Assembly (NCBI GenBank): GCA_003164785.1
Contig: PLUE01000024.1
Location: 1 to 64,000, forward strand
DNA length: 64,000 bases
Reading direction: 5' to 3'
Origin: Gammaproteobacteria bacterium
GTDB lineage: Bacteria; Pseudomonadota; Gammaproteobacteria; Steroidobacterales; Steroidobacteraceae
Shown here: piece after piece, positions 28,431 through 38,272 of the stretch
Layout: each line of letters starts with the position of its first letter
Numbering within the stretch: position 1 is the stretch's first letter
Notes under the pieces: model-generated
What the model was told of the DNA's origin: nothing
Databases searched by the model: none
What the model saw: only the letters and a program-made list of their open reading frames with translations
Program-made: the position numbers and the translations under genes

Positions 28431-30883
28431 GCGGCCACCGTGCGCGTTTCGACGTCGATGAGCGAGAAGTGCTTGAGGGACAGGCGGTCGGACAGCCGGC
28501 CGGCGGCGGCGGACAATACGTCCAATTGTTCACCGAGCGCCTGGCGTGCACGCATCGCCCGTGCGCTGTCGCCCTCGACCGCGCTCAGTTCCATCTGTTC
28601 CACGAGTCCCACGGCCTCGTCGATGGAATCGTCGGGGGACCCCCCAAGCGACGCCGCAATGCGCACCAATGAATATTCGATGTGATTCCATTGATAGGCC
28701 AGCGCCCTGGGATTGGTCTTGTCGAAGACCAGCAGATCGATGGTCGGCCCGAGCCGGGGCGCGGCCAGGTAGCGTGTCCGGTAAGTGATGGTGCTGTCGC
28801 CGATGTCGAGCAGCCACTCCAGCTCGCTTTGGGTCGGCGTCCCGCCGGATGTCAAGCGCAGCGCCAGAAGCTCGGCCATGAATTGCAGCCGCTCGAGGCG
28901 GCGCCCGAGCATCATCAGCCGCCAGCCATCGTCCTGGGTCATCCCATCGAGGGCAAAACCGGCGAGTCCGGCGAGCGACAACAGCAACACGTCCAAGGTC
29001 TCGCGCGGATCGCTCTTTGCATCCACCGCTTCTTGAAATTGCCGCTGCAGGACGCTGATGGCGCGCCAGTTCTCCGCCGACAGACGGCTGCGCGCCTGCG
29101 CGGCGCACCACGCCAATCGCTGCAGGTCGGCCTTGAGCCCCAGAGGATTGGCTTCTTCGAACAGCGACCATGCGGCCTCGCCGGTTTTCGACAGGCCGAT
29201 GAAGCGCCGGCAGGTCGCCAACGCCTGCGGCCACAACGACAGGTTGGTTCGCACGTCGAACGTGGCCCGCAACAGCCGCGCCTTCTCCTCGCAGCGCTCG
29301 CTGTAGCGCCCCATCCAGAACAGATTCTCCGCCAGCCGGGACGGCAGTTCGTCGTGCCGTGCAACCGCCCGCGTGGCCAGCGTCGAACTGCTCGCGTCGT
29401 CTGTGGACCTGCGGTCGGGCGCCAGAATCCAGACATCCTTGCTGCCGCCGCCGCGCTGCATCGAGACGATGTCGGCCGCCTCGGCCGCAATGCGCGCAAG
29501 GCCGCCCGGCATGACGCGATAGCCGCCGGGGGTCGCAATCGCATAGACGCGAATACCCAGCGCCCGCGACGCGAAACCCGCCTCGCCCCCGGGGGCGGTT
29601 GCACCGGGGGCATGCCACACCGGTGCCTGCGAAAACGCGAGCCGCTCCTGGGCCACATAGGCATGAGGCCTCGCCACGATGCGCCCAAGCAGGTCGGCCC
29701 GCGCCTGCGGCTCCAGGTCGCGCGCAAACACCGCTTCGAAATCTTGATTGGGGTAAGCCGGCTTGATGACCAGCCGGTCGATGTTCTCGAGCACGTAGTC
29801 GAGGGCGAGCTTCTCGCCACACCACCATGTCGCGACGGACGGCAGGAGCAACTCCTCGCCCAGCAGTCGCCGGGCTGCCGCCGGCATGAATCCCATCCAT
29901 GCCGCCGACTCGAGCACCCCGCTGCCCAGCGCGTTGGCGATGACGACCTGGCCGGCGCGAACCACCGCAATCAGCCCCGGCACGCCCAGCGCGGAGTCGG
30001 CCCGCAGTTCCACCGGATCGCAGAAGTCATCGTCGAGTCGGCGAAAGATTGCGTGCACGCGCCGCAATCCGCCCAGCGTCTTCAAGCACACGCAGTCGCC
30101 ACGGACGGTCAGATCGTGTCCCTCGACCAAGGGCAGGCCGAGCTGCCGCGCCAGATAAGCATGTTCGAAATAGGTCTCGTTGAATGCGCCCGGCGTCAGC
30201 ACCACCGCCAACGGCGCCTCTCCTTCGGGCGCATGCCGCAGCAGGTTCTCGCGCAGTGCGCCGAAAAAGCCGGCGAGCGAGCGCACCCCCAGGTCGCTGA
30301 GCAGATCCGGGAACACCCGCGAGACGATCTGGCGGTTCTCCAGCGCATAGCCCGGGCCCGACGGGGTCTGGGTCCGATCGGCGAGCGCCCACCACCGGCC
30401 ATCGGCCGAGCGCGAAATATCCACCGCATACACATGCAATCGATTGCCACCGGTGGGCGTGATGCCGTGACAGGGCCAGAGAAAGTTGGGGTGTCCGAAC
30501 GGCAACTCCGCGGGGATGGTCCCCTCGGACAACAGCCGCTGCGGCCCGTACAAGTCGTCGAGCAACGCGTCGAACAGACGCGCCCGCTGAATGACGCCCA
30601 GCTCGATATCGCGCCACTCTTCCGCGGTCAGGAGCACGGGCAGAGGATCGAGCGCCCACGGGCGATCACGGCCCTGCGGATCCGCGTAGACGTTGTAGGT
30701 CACGCCATTTTCCACGATGAGACGGCGCGCCAGCTCGACGCTCCGGCGCACGGACTCCGCTCCGTCACCCGTCAACCGCTCGATGAGCGGACGCCAGTGC
30801 TCGCGCACCCCACCCGCCCGGTCGAGCAACTCGTCGTAGCGACGAGCATCGCTCACATACGTGTCAATGCGTGCTTCGGCCAT
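28427..30883 (-). CDS. Fused circularly permuted ATP-grasp and alpha-E protein
   Basis: 818 residues. Residues 1 to about 480 form a circularly permuted ATP-grasp domain (DUF404/407 type; RPWALDPLPVLLTAEEW, ELPFGHPNFLWPCHGI). From about 513 an alpha-E domain follows, starting LPSRLAENLFWMGRYSERCE, all-helical. In many genomes the two are separate genes; here they are one chain. ATP-grasp enzymes ligate carboxylates to amines, and the alpha-E protein is a helical partner of unknown activity. It overlaps the upstream DUF2126 gene by 20 bases and the downstream transglutaminase gene by four. Confidence 0.93.
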   Translation of the reverse strand: MAEARIDTYVSDARRYDELLDRAGGVREHWRPLIERLTGDGAESVRRSVELARRLIVENGVTYNVYADPQGRDRPWALDPLPVLLTAEEWRDIELGVIQRARLFDALLDDLYGPQRLLSEGTIPAELPFGHPNFLWPCHGITPTGGNRLHVYAVDISRSADGRWWALADRTQTPSGPGYALENRQIVSRVFPDLLSDLGVRSLAGFFGALRENLLRHAPEGEAPLAVVLTPGAFNETYFEHAYLARQLGLPLVEGHDLTVRGDCVCLKTLGGLRRVHAIFRRLDDDFCDPVELRADSALGVPGLIAVVRAGQVVIANALGSGVLESAAWMGFMPAAARRLLGEELLLPSVATWWCGEKLALDYVLENIDRLVIKPAYPNQDFEAVFARDLEPQARADLLGRIVARPHAYVAQERLAFSQAPVWHAPGATAPGGEAGFASRALGIRVYAIATPGGYRVMPGGLARIAAEAADIVSMQRGGGSKDVWILAPDRRSTDDASSSTLATRAVARHDELPSRLAENLFWMGRYSERCEEKARLLRATFDVRTNLSLWPQALATCRRFIGLSKTGEAAWSLFEEANPLGLKADLQRLAWCAAQARSRLSAENWRAISVLQRQFQEAVDAKSDPRETLDVLLLSLAGLAGFALDGMTQDDGWRLMMLGRRLERLQFMAELLALRLTSGGTPTQSELEWLLDIGDSTITYRTRYLAAPRLGPTIDLLVFDKTNPRALAYQWNHIEYSLVRIAASLGGSPDDSIDEAVGLVEQMELSAVEGDSARAMRARQALGEQLDVLSAAAGRLSDRLSLKHFSLIDVETRTVAA

Positions 30884-33800
30884 TGCTCACTTTGCGCAGA
30901 TCGAGTGTGAACGGAAATTCTCGTTCGATCACCGGCGGGGACGCGATCATCGTTCCTGGCGTGTGTCCCATGCGGAAGAAGCGCGCCAGACGGCGGCTTT
31001 CGGCCTCGAAGGAATTGACCGGGAATTTCTCGTGACTGCGGCCGCCCGGGTGCACGACATGGTACTGACAGCCGCCCATGGAACGGTTCATCCAGGTATC
31101 GAACAGGTCGAAGGTCAACGGCGCATGCACGCCGATCGTCGGGTGCAGCGCCGAGAACGGATGCCACGCCCGATAACGGACCGCACCCACGAACTCGCCC
31201 ACCTGGCCCGTCGGCTGCAGCGGCACCGCGTAACCGTTGCAGGTCACCCGATATCGGTCGGGCGTGAGGCCCGACACCTTCACCTGGAGTCGTTCGACGG
31301 AGGAATCCACATGGCGCACCGTGCCGCCTGCCGAGCCTTCCTCACCCATCACGTGCCAGGGTTCGAGCGCCTGCCGCAATTCCAGCTCGATGCCCCGGGT
31401 CGCGAAATCACCGTACTTCGGGAAGCGGAATTCGAAATGCGGCGCGAACCACTCCGCCTGCAGCGGATAGCCTTCGCTCTGCATGTCCGACATCACGTCG
31501 TTCAGATCCTGCTGGACGAAATACGGCATCAAGAAGCGGTCATGCAGTTCCGTCCCCCAGCGCACCAGGGTATTTGGCGCATAGGGCTTCTTCCAAAATC
31601 TCGCCACCATGGCGCGCAACAGCAACTGCTGGGTCAGACTCATGCGCGCATGCGGCGGCATTTCGAACGCGCGCATTTCCAACAGGCCCAGACGACCCGT
31701 CGGACCATCGGGTGAGTACAGCTTGTCGATGCAGAATTCGGCGCGATGCGTGTTGCCGGTGACGTCGATCAAGAGGTTGCGCAGCAACCGATCGATGACC
31801 CACGGTGCCACACTCTCGCCCACCTTCGGGAACTGGCGGAACGCCACCTCGAGTTCGTACAACGAATCGTTGCGCGCCTCATCGACCCGCGGCGCCTGCG
31901 AGGTGGGGCCGATGAACAGTCCCGAGAACAGATACGACAATGCGGGATGGTTGTGCCAGTAACTCAGCAAGCTGCGCAGCAGATCCGGACGTCTGAGGAA
32001 CGGCGAGTCGTTCGGCGTCGCGCCGCCGAGCACCACGTGATTGCCGCCGCCCGTGCCGGTGTGCCGGCCGTCCAGCATGAATTTTTCCGTGGTCAGCCGG
32101 GTCTCGCGCGCGGCCTCGTACAGGAACGTGGTGCCGCTCACCATCGCATCCCAGCTGGCCGACGGCTGCACGTTGACTTCGATGACGCCGGGATCCGGCG
32201 TCACCTTGAAGTTGCTGATGCGCGGATCGCCCGGTGGCTCGTAACCCTCGATGATGACGGGCTGGTTCAGCGCTTCGGCCGCCGCTTCGACCGCAGCGAT
32301 CAGCTCCAGGTAGTGCTCGAGCTCGCGCGCCGGGGGCATGAAGATGTACAACACCCCATTGCGTGCCTGCGCGCACATCGACGTGCGGGTCAGCGTCAGG
32401 GCCGACTCCTGGGCGGCCGGCGGCGTGCCCATCACCACGGGCGAGCGCGAGGCATCGCGCTCGCGGGTCTGGCGCCGAATTTCCGTGTGCGGCATCAAGG
32501 CCGGGAAGCTGCGCGACGGATCGGGCGCATGGATGAATGGGTAATCGTCGGTGGCGGTCCACGGCTGGGAATCGAGCGGCAGACGGTAACCGATCGGCGA
32601 ATCGCCAGGTATCAGGAAGCACCGTTCGCTGCGCAGGAACCACGGACTGCTCTGCCAGCGCGTGCCGTCGTCGGTCCGCGCGACCGGCAACACATGCCCC
32701 ACCACGGTGTCGAGACCCTCAGCGAACACCTTGGCGATGCGTTCACGCTCCATCGGATCCTTGAGCTTCGATGTGGACACATCCACATTCGACGGCAACT
32801 TGCGCTCGCGCCACAGGTAATAGAACGCATCCTCGTAGGCTGGAAACACGAATTTGGGATCGAAGCCCAGTTCGACGGCGACGCGCGCCAGAAAGCGCTG
32901 CGCAGCGTCCTCTTTCACGCCGTAATCCTTGGTCTCGTCGGCAGTCAGTGCCGGATTCGCCCAGAGCGGCTCACCGTCCGTGCGCCAATAACAATTCAGC
33001 GACCAGCGCGGCAGTTGCTCGCCCGGATACCACTTTCCCTGGCCGAAATGCTGCAAACCCGCCGGGGCATAGCGGCTCTTCATGCGGTGATACAGGGTCG
33101 CGGCCAGTTTGCGCTTCTTCGGGCCCAAAGCCGCGGTGTTCCACTCCGCGCTGTCGGGATCATCGACCGAGACGAAGGTCGGCTCCCCGCCCATGGTCAA
33201 GCGCACGTCCAGCGCCTGCAGGTCGGCATCGACCGCATGGCCCAGGCCTTCGATCGAGGCCCACTGCGCATCGGTGTAGGGCAACGTGACGCGCGGCGCC
33301 TCCCAGACGCGACGCACGCTCATGCTGTGTTCAAAGGTGGTTTCGCACTCGTCCACCGCACCGCTGATGGGTGCGGCGGCCGACGGTTCGGGCGTGCACG
33401 CCAGGGGAATGTGACCCTCGCCCGCCAGAAGGCCCGAGGTCGCGTCGAGACCGATCCAGCCCGCGCCCGGCAAATACACTTCGCACCACGCATGCAGGTC
33501 GGTGAAATCCTGTTTCGCCCCGACCGGCCCGTCGAGCGCCTTCACATCCGGCACCAGCTGGATCAGGTAGCCGGAGACGAAGCGCGCCGCCAGACCCAGA
33601 TGACGGAACAGCTGCACCAGCAGGGCCGCCGAATCGCGGCACGAGCCCGAGCGCTTCGCCAACGTGTCCTCCGGCAATTGGGTGCCCGGTTCCATGCGGA
33701 TCAGATATCGAATGTCGTTCGCAACGCGGCGATTCAGTTCGACGATGAAATCGATGGTGCGCACGCGATCCTGCGACACGCCCGCCAGATAGGCGGTGAC

Positions 33801-34178
33801 CAGCGGCGTTGCCGGCGACTTGACCAGATACGGCACCAACTCGCGCCGTTCGTTGGAGTCGTACTTGAACGGGAAATTCTCCGCGTACGGTGCCAGGAAG
33901 AAATCGAAGGGATTCTGCACCGACATCTCGGCAACCAGGTCCACCTCCACCTTGAACTCGCGTGTCTCGTCCGGAAACACGAGTCGGGCCAGATAATTGG
34001 CCTGGGGATCCTGCTGCCAATTGATGAAATGATCGGTCGGAAGAACCTTGAGGGAATAAGAGAGGATTCGGGTCCGGCAATGGGGCGCGGGGCGCAGCCT
34101 GACGATTTGCGGGCTTAAGCCCACCAGGCGATCGTAGCGATAGTGGCTGACGTGGTTCAGGGCGACGTGGATCGACAC
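30864..34178 (-). CDS. Transglutaminase-DUF2126 giant protein
   Basis: 1104 residues. Residues 1-250 are a transglutaminase module of the same type as the third gene of the operon, with C180 (RSGSCRDSA), H229 (DLHAW) and D245 (GWIGLDATSG). Residues about 300-1104 are DUF2126, with TMGGEPTFVSVDDPD, TGTGGGNHVVLGG and HPFSALHPTIGVHAPLTFD. DUF2126 is proposed to be a ligase related to glutamine synthetase/gamma-glutamylcysteine ligase folds; its reaction is unproven. The start is GTG at 34178, seven bases after GGAG; homologues start at this SIHVALNH segment. First gene of the operon. Confidence 0.92.
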   Translation of the reverse strand: MSIHVALNHVSHYRYDRLVGLSPQIVRLRPAPHCRTRILSYSLKVLPTDHFINWQQDPQANYLARLVFPDETREFKVEVDLVAEMSVQNPFDFFLAPYAENFPFKYDSNERRELVPYLVKSPATPLVTAYLAGVSQDRVRTIDFIVELNRRVANDIRYLIRMEPGTQLPEDTLAKRSGSCRDSAALLVQLFRHLGLAARFVSGYLIQLVPDVKALDGPVGAKQDFTDLHAWCEVYLPGAGWIGLDATSGLLAGEGHIPLACTPEPSAAAPISGAVDECETTFEHSMSVRRVWEAPRVTLPYTDAQWASIEGLGHAVDADLQALDVRLTMGGEPTFVSVDDPDSAEWNTAALGPKKRKLAATLYHRMKSRYAPAGLQHFGQGKWYPGEQLPRWSLNCYWRTDGEPLWANPALTADETKDYGVKEDAAQRFLARVAVELGFDPKFVFPAYEDAFYYLWRERKLPSNVDVSTSKLKDPMERERIAKVFAEGLDTVVGHVLPVARTDDGTRWQSSPWFLRSERCFLIPGDSPIGYRLPLDSQPWTATDDYPFIHAPDPSRSFPALMPHTEIRRQTRERDASRSPVVMGTPPAAQESALTLTRTSMCAQARNGVLYIFMPPARELEHYLELIAAVEAAAEALNQPVIIEGYEPPGDPRISNFKVTPDPGVIEVNVQPSASWDAMVSGTTFLYEAARETRLTTEKFMLDGRHTGTGGGNHVVLGGATPNDSPFLRRPDLLRSLLSYWHNHPALSYLFSGLFIGPTSQAPRVDEARNDSLYELEVAFRQFPKVGESVAPWVIDRLLRNLLIDVTGNTHRAEFCIDKLYSPDGPTGRLGLLEMRAFEMPPHARMSLTQQLLLRAMVARFWKKPYAPNTLVRWGTELHDRFLMPYFVQQDLNDVMSDMQSEGYPLQAEWFAPHFEFRFPKYGDFATRGIELELRQALEPWHVMGEEGSAGGTVRHVDSSVERLQVKVSGLTPDRYRVTCNGYAVPLQPTGQVGEFVGAVRYRAWHPFSALHPTIGVHAPLTFDLFDTWMNRSMGGCQYHVVHPGGRSHEKFPVNSFEAESRRLARFFRMGHTPGTMIASPPVIEREFPFTLDLRKVSNGRSTH

Positions 34179-34344
34179 AGCAATTCTCCGGTCGCGGGCA
34201 TCGGCCGTGCCCACAGTTTGACATAAGGAATGCCGCGCCTGGCGCACCATGATGGTGCGGCTCGTATGAAAAGCCATGAGCAGCGCAGCTTCGTGTTCAG
34301 CAAGTGTATAACGCCAGCCCCACGCGAGGGACCGCATTGCTAAG

Positions 34345-35646
34345 ATGCCGGCGCATATGTCCGCGCCGACCACCAAGTCTTGGTTGAATTCCGCCGGATG
34401 GGGCCTCGGCATCCTCTCCTTCATCAACCTGTTCAATTATTTGGACCGCTACCTCGTCTCGGCGCTGGTGGAGCGACTCAAACATTCGGAACTCGCGCTC
34501 ACCGACGCCCAGCTGGGGTCCCTGATGTCGGCTTTCCTCGCGGTTTACACCCTGACCGCACCGTTGTTCGGGGCCTTGGGCGACCGCAAGTCCCGGCCCA
34601 AGCTCATCGCTTTCGGGGTCGCCTGCTGGAGCATCGCCACCGCCCTGTCGGGCTTGGCCGGCAGCTATGTGGCGCTGCTGCTCGCCCGCGCGTCGGTGGG
34701 CATCGGCGAAGCCGCGTACGGCACCATCGCCCCCAGCCTGCTGTCCGATTATTTTCCGCAGGCTTTGCGCGGACGCGTCATGGCGATATTCTTTTGCGCC
34801 ATTCCGGTGGGCTCGGCCCTGGGCTACATGGTCGGCGGGTCCGTCGGCGCCCATTTCGGCTGGCGCATGGCCTTCTTCGTGGCTGGAATCCCCGGTCTCG
34901 CGCTCGCGATTCTGTGTTTGAAACTGCAGGACCCGCCGCGGGGTAGCCAGGATGAGGACCTCACGCCCGCGGACAAGGCCAAGGTGAAGGCCGCCGCTCG
35001 CGCGTCCCACAGCACGAGCATCGGCTCCGACACCAAGGCCACGTACGTGGAACTCCTCAAGAACAGGCCGTACCTGTTCACCGTGCTCGGCTACGCCGCC
35101 TATACCTTCGCGATGGGCGGACTCGCCTATTGGATGCCGGCCTTCCTCGAGCGGGTGCGCGGCATTTCCCCGGAAAAATCCACGTTTCAATTCGGCGAAA
35201 TCGTGGTCATCACCGGGTTTCTCGGGACGTTCATCGGCGGCTGGCTCGGCGACTATTGTGCCAAGTATTCGAAACAGGCCTATCTCATCGTATCGGCTGC
35301 CGCCACGCTCATCGCCGCGCCCTTCGTCTGGTTCGCCCTGACCACCGCCTCATCGAGTCTCTACCTGGTTTGCATGGTGATCGCGCAATTGCTCATGTTC
35401 CTCTCGACGGGACCCATCAACGCCTCGATCGTCAATCTGGTGCTGCCCACGCAGCGCGCCTCCGCGGTGGCGCTCGAAGTGTTCGCCATTCACGCCTTGG
35501 GCGATGCCGCATCGCCGTTTATCATCGGTGCGGTATCGGATGCCTCCTCGCTGCAGCAAGCGGTCAAGATCGTGCCGATCGCGGTGGTGGTTTCCGGGTT
35601 GCTGTGGGCTTGGGCGGCGCGTAGCCAGGCACGAGCAACTCACTGA
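34345..35646 (+). CDS. MFS transporter, Spinster-like
   Basis: 433 residues, 12 membrane segments. N-terminal FINLFNYLDRYLVSALVE and FGALGDRKSRPKLIAFG are typical of Spinster/MFS_1 carriers for organic acids, sugars or lipids; the substrate cannot be named. A cytosolic loop (about 195-230, acidic/Lys-rich) separates the halves. ATG at 34357 is an alternative start. Divergent from the DUF2126 operon and 18 bases upstream of an SDR gene, so those two may be co-transcribed. Confidence 0.9.
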   Translation: MPAHMSAPTTKSWLNSAGWGLGILSFINLFNYLDRYLVSALVERLKHSELALTDAQLGSLMSAFLAVYTLTAPLFGALGDRKSRPKLIAFGVACWSIATALSGLAGSYVALLLARASVGIGEAAYGTIAPSLLSDYFPQALRGRVMAIFFCAIPVGSALGYMVGGSVGAHFGWRMAFFVAGIPGLALAILCLKLQDPPRGSQDEDLTPADKAKVKAAARASHSTSIGSDTKATYVELLKNRPYLFTVLGYAAYTFAMGGLAYWMPAFLERVRGISPEKSTFQFGEIVVITGFLGTFIGGWLGDYCAKYSKQAYLIVSAAATLIAAPFVWFALTTASSSLYLVCMVIAQLLMFLSTGPINASIVNLVLPTQRASAVALEVFAIHALGDAASPFIIGAVSDASSLQQAVKIVPIAVVVSGLLWAWAARSQARATH

Positions 35647-35664
35647 TTCCGAAGGAGAATTGAC

Positions 35665-36462
35665 TTGACCCGACAAGTGGCGGTAATCACCGGGGCCTCG
35701 AGCGGCATCGGCAGGGTCTTTGCGCACCACCTTGCGCCCGGATACGACCTGCTCCTGATCGCTCGACGCCAGCAACGCCTCGATTCGCTGGCCCAGGAAC
35801 TGAGCGCCCAGCACGGCACCCGAGTCACCGTCTTTGCCGCCGACCTGACCGACGAGGCGGCGTTGAGCGCCGCCGCCGACAAGATCGCGGCCGAACCGCG
35901 TCTCGCCCTGCTGGTCAACAACGCGGGATTCGGCTACCGGGGTAGGTTTTGGGAGGCGGATCTCGCCACGATCGAGAAAATGCACCGTTTGCATGTCATG
36001 GCGACGGTGCGCCTGACCCACGCGGCGCTCGGCGTTCTCGTGAGACGCAACCTCGGCGCCGTCATCAATGTCGCGTCGGTGGCGTCGTTCGCGAGCCGCG
36101 CCGGCAGCGCCAGCTACGGCGCCACGAAAAGCTGGGTCAGCGCATTCACCGAAGGACTCTATCTGGACCTGCAGCAGGCGCAGTCGGCGGTCAGGGTGCA
36201 AGCCCTGTGTCCCGGATTTACCTATTCGGAATTTCACGATCAGCTGGGCGAGGATCGGCGCAGCTTCGCTCCCGCCGCCTTTTGGCTGACCGCGGAACAC
36301 GTCGTCAAGGATTCCCTGCGAGCATTGAACAACGGACCGCTCTTCGTCATCCCAGGTTGGCGTTACAAGCTCATCGTCGCTGTTTTGACGAAGGTGCCGT
36401 TCTGGCTGAAATTGCGGCTGGAATCTCGAGGGCTCGACCGGCGACCCGATAGCCCCAAATAA
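35665..36462 (+). CDS. Short-chain dehydrogenase/reductase
   Basis: 265 residues. Cofactor loop GASSGIG (10-16), basic residues ARRQQR after strand 2 suggesting NADP, NNAGFGY, and catalytic YGATK (near 152-156). The C-terminal extension ends in a hydrophobic, basic helix (VPFWLKLRLESRG). Substrate unknown. TTG start at 35665: AAGGAG lies seven bases upstream and no ATG or GTG precedes the cofactor strand. Follows the MFS gene. Confidence 0.9.
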   Translation: MTRQVAVITGASSGIGRVFAHHLAPGYDLLLIARRQQRLDSLAQELSAQHGTRVTVFAADLTDEAALSAAADKIAAEPRLALLVNNAGFGYRGRFWEADLATIEKMHRLHVMATVRLTHAALGVLVRRNLGAVINVASVASFASRAGSASYGATKSWVSAFTEGLYLDLQQAQSAVRVQALCPGFTYSEFHDQLGEDRRSFAPAAFWLTAEHVVKDSLRALNNGPLFVIPGWRYKLIVAVLTKVPFWLKLRLESRGLDRRPDSPK

Positions 36463-36514
36463 TACGAGCGCACTTTCCGCGGCAACGCCGCGGCCGAAGC
36501 AACGCCTCGGCCGG

Positions 36515-36829
36515 GTGCACCACCGGATTGTGTACTTCGTGGGACGGAATCCGAATATTGCCGTCCAATCCTTGCTCGAGATTCTGGCGGTGTCGAAGCA
36601 AGCGCTACACACGCCGCTGCGCCACTTGCTGGAACGAAAGCTGGTCGCGGCGAGATCCAATGATGAGGACCGTCGTTTCAGATATCTGTCGCTGACCCAG
36701 GAAGGGCGAAAGCTCGAAGACCGGCTGACGGGAACCCAGATGCAACGTCTGGCGGCGGTCTTCGATGCAGCGGGCGACAAAAACGAGCACGCATGGAAGG
36801 CGATCATGCGCGCCATGCGAGAGGCATGA
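36515..36829 (+). CDS. MarR-family regulator, N-terminally shortened
   Basis: 104 residues from GTG at 36515. VYFVGRNPNIAVQSLLEILAVSKQALHTPLRHLL is a MarR winged helix-turn-helix, followed by the wing (DEDRRFRYLSLTQEG) and the start of the C-terminal dimer helix. Full MarR proteins have about 40 more residues of dimerisation helix before this point. Upstream in-frame sequence (PRPKQRLGRVHHRIV) still reads like the family but has no start codon, and no ribosome site precedes the GTG. It may be a decayed gene or start on an unusual codon. Confidence 0.6.
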   Translation: MHHRIVYFVGRNPNIAVQSLLEILAVSKQALHTPLRHLLERKLVAARSNDEDRRFRYLSLTQEGRKLEDRLTGTQMQRLAAVFDAAGDKNEHAWKAIMRAMREA

Positions 36830-36853
36830 GCCCGGGCGAGGCAGGCCCGGGCT
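36829..36853 (+). terminator. GC-rich hairpin after the MarR-like gene
   Basis: Perfect nine-base arms AGCCCGGGC (36829-36837) and GCCCGGGCT (36845-36853) with a seven-base loop start at the stop codon. No T tract follows. Confidence 0.45.
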
Positions 36854-36953
36854 CACGTGAGACAGGGGCCAAATTACGCCCTGCGATTTTTTTACCGACT
36901 TCCGGTACAGCTTCATCTATTGTTACCTTGACCTTCATCGACGTGGCTATTCC

Positions 36954-38261
36954 ATGAAATCAAGAATCACACTGGTTTTGCTGTTGATGCCTGTCTTCGC
37001 GCTCGCCGCAGCCGCGGACATGATGCAGTGTCGGCAGATGGGCCTCTCCGTCTGCCCCACACCCTTCGACGCCGTCCTGCCGAAGCCCGAGGACATGCTG
37101 ACCTGGAATCAGACGACACGCATCGTCGGCTTTCGCAACACGTACCGACTCTATCAGGGCGATGCGTTTCACACGCTCGGCGCGCCGCCGTATCGGCTGC
37201 CGCGGGTCTCTCACAAGATGCCACCGCCGCGGTACGTCATGGACGGCAAAGTTCATGGCCTCGATGACTATGTACGGCGCGAGAACGTCACCGGCCTGCT
37301 GATTTTGAAGAACGGCCGGATTGCATACGAATACTATGGGGGCGGGAATACCGACACGACGCTGTGGACGTCGCGTTCGGTGGCGAAATCCGTGGTCTCG
37401 ATCTTGGTCGGCATGGCGATCAAGGAGGGCTTGATCGCATCGGTGGACGTGCCGGTGACGAAATATCTTCCCGAGCTTCGGGGAAGCGCATGGGAACACG
37501 TTACGTTGCGCGAGCTCCTGCAACATACCTCCGGCGTGGCTTGGAATGAGCACTACGCGGACCCGACGTCGGACTTCGCCCATCTCACCCGATGTGAAGC
37601 CGGTCCGGCGCCCTACGAATGCGTGCTGCACCTGGTCCAAACGTTGCAGAGCAAGCCGGGCGTGGGCCCGGGTGATGAATGGTCGTACAACACCGGCGGA
37701 GCGTGGCTCGTCGGTCGCGTGCTCGAAAAGGCGACGGGGACGACCATCGCCCATTATCTCGAGACCCGCCTGTGGAGCCGATTCGCCATGGAAAACGACG
37801 GCGTCTGGGAAGCACTCGTGAAGGGGCAGGTCGATATGGGCGGACACGGCTTCAATGCGACCCTGCGCGACTGGGGCCGGTTCGCGCTGTTCGTCGCCGA
37901 TGGCGGCAAGCTCGCGAGCGGCGAAGAATTGTTGCCGCCGGACTGGATCGCGCAATCGACGGCGTGGACCCGGGCCAAGGGCTCGGTCACGGCGGCCGCG
38001 CCGGATGGGCAATTCGGCTACCAGTGGTGGTTCGTGGCCCCCGATCCCGGCCGTGCCGGCGCCGGGCAGGCGATGAAAACATCCCGGCGCACATTCTGGG
38101 CCGAGGGAATCTACGGCCAGGTCATCGCGATCGACCCGACGGATCGGCTGGTCATGGTGCAATGGTCAACCTGGAAGGAGGCGGAAACGCCCGACTCGCT
38201 ATACGATGAACAGGCGTTGTTCTTCAATGCGGTTTCCCACTCGCTTCAAGGTTTCGACTGA
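36954..38261 (+). CDS. Exported serine hydrolase, beta-lactamase (class C/PBP4*) family
   Basis: 435 residues. Signal peptide 1-20 (ends ALAAA). The catalytic fold starts about residue 95: nucleophile motif SVAK (S142-K145), HTSGVAWNEHY, and WSYNTGGAW (near Y245) as the second motif. Members hydrolyse esters, D-amino peptides or beta-lactams; natural substrate unknown. The extra 75-residue N-terminal region carries two Cys pairs that might be disulfides. Twelve bases downstream lies a dead dipeptidase gene in the same direction, so the pair may once have worked together. Confidence 0.9.
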   Translation: MKSRITLVLLLMPVFALAAAADMMQCRQMGLSVCPTPFDAVLPKPEDMLTWNQTTRIVGFRNTYRLYQGDAFHTLGAPPYRLPRVSHKMPPPRYVMDGKVHGLDDYVRRENVTGLLILKNGRIAYEYYGGGNTDTTLWTSRSVAKSVVSILVGMAIKEGLIASVDVPVTKYLPELRGSAWEHVTLRELLQHTSGVAWNEHYADPTSDFAHLTRCEAGPAPYECVLHLVQTLQSKPGVGPGDEWSYNTGGAWLVGRVLEKATGTTIAHYLETRLWSRFAMENDGVWEALVKGQVDMGGHGFNATLRDWGRFALFVADGGKLASGEELLPPDWIAQSTAWTRAKGSVTAAAPDGQFGYQWWFVAPDPGRAGAGQAMKTSRRTFWAEGIYGQVIAIDPTDRLVMVQWSTWKEAETPDSLYDEQALFFNAVSHSLQGFD

Positions 38262-38272
38262 GCGGAGCAGAC

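Noticed and set aside
28682..34118. Two very long plus-strand open frames (over 740 codons each)
   Set aside because: Both are antisense to the conserved ATP-grasp/alpha-E and DUF2126 genes and resemble no family.
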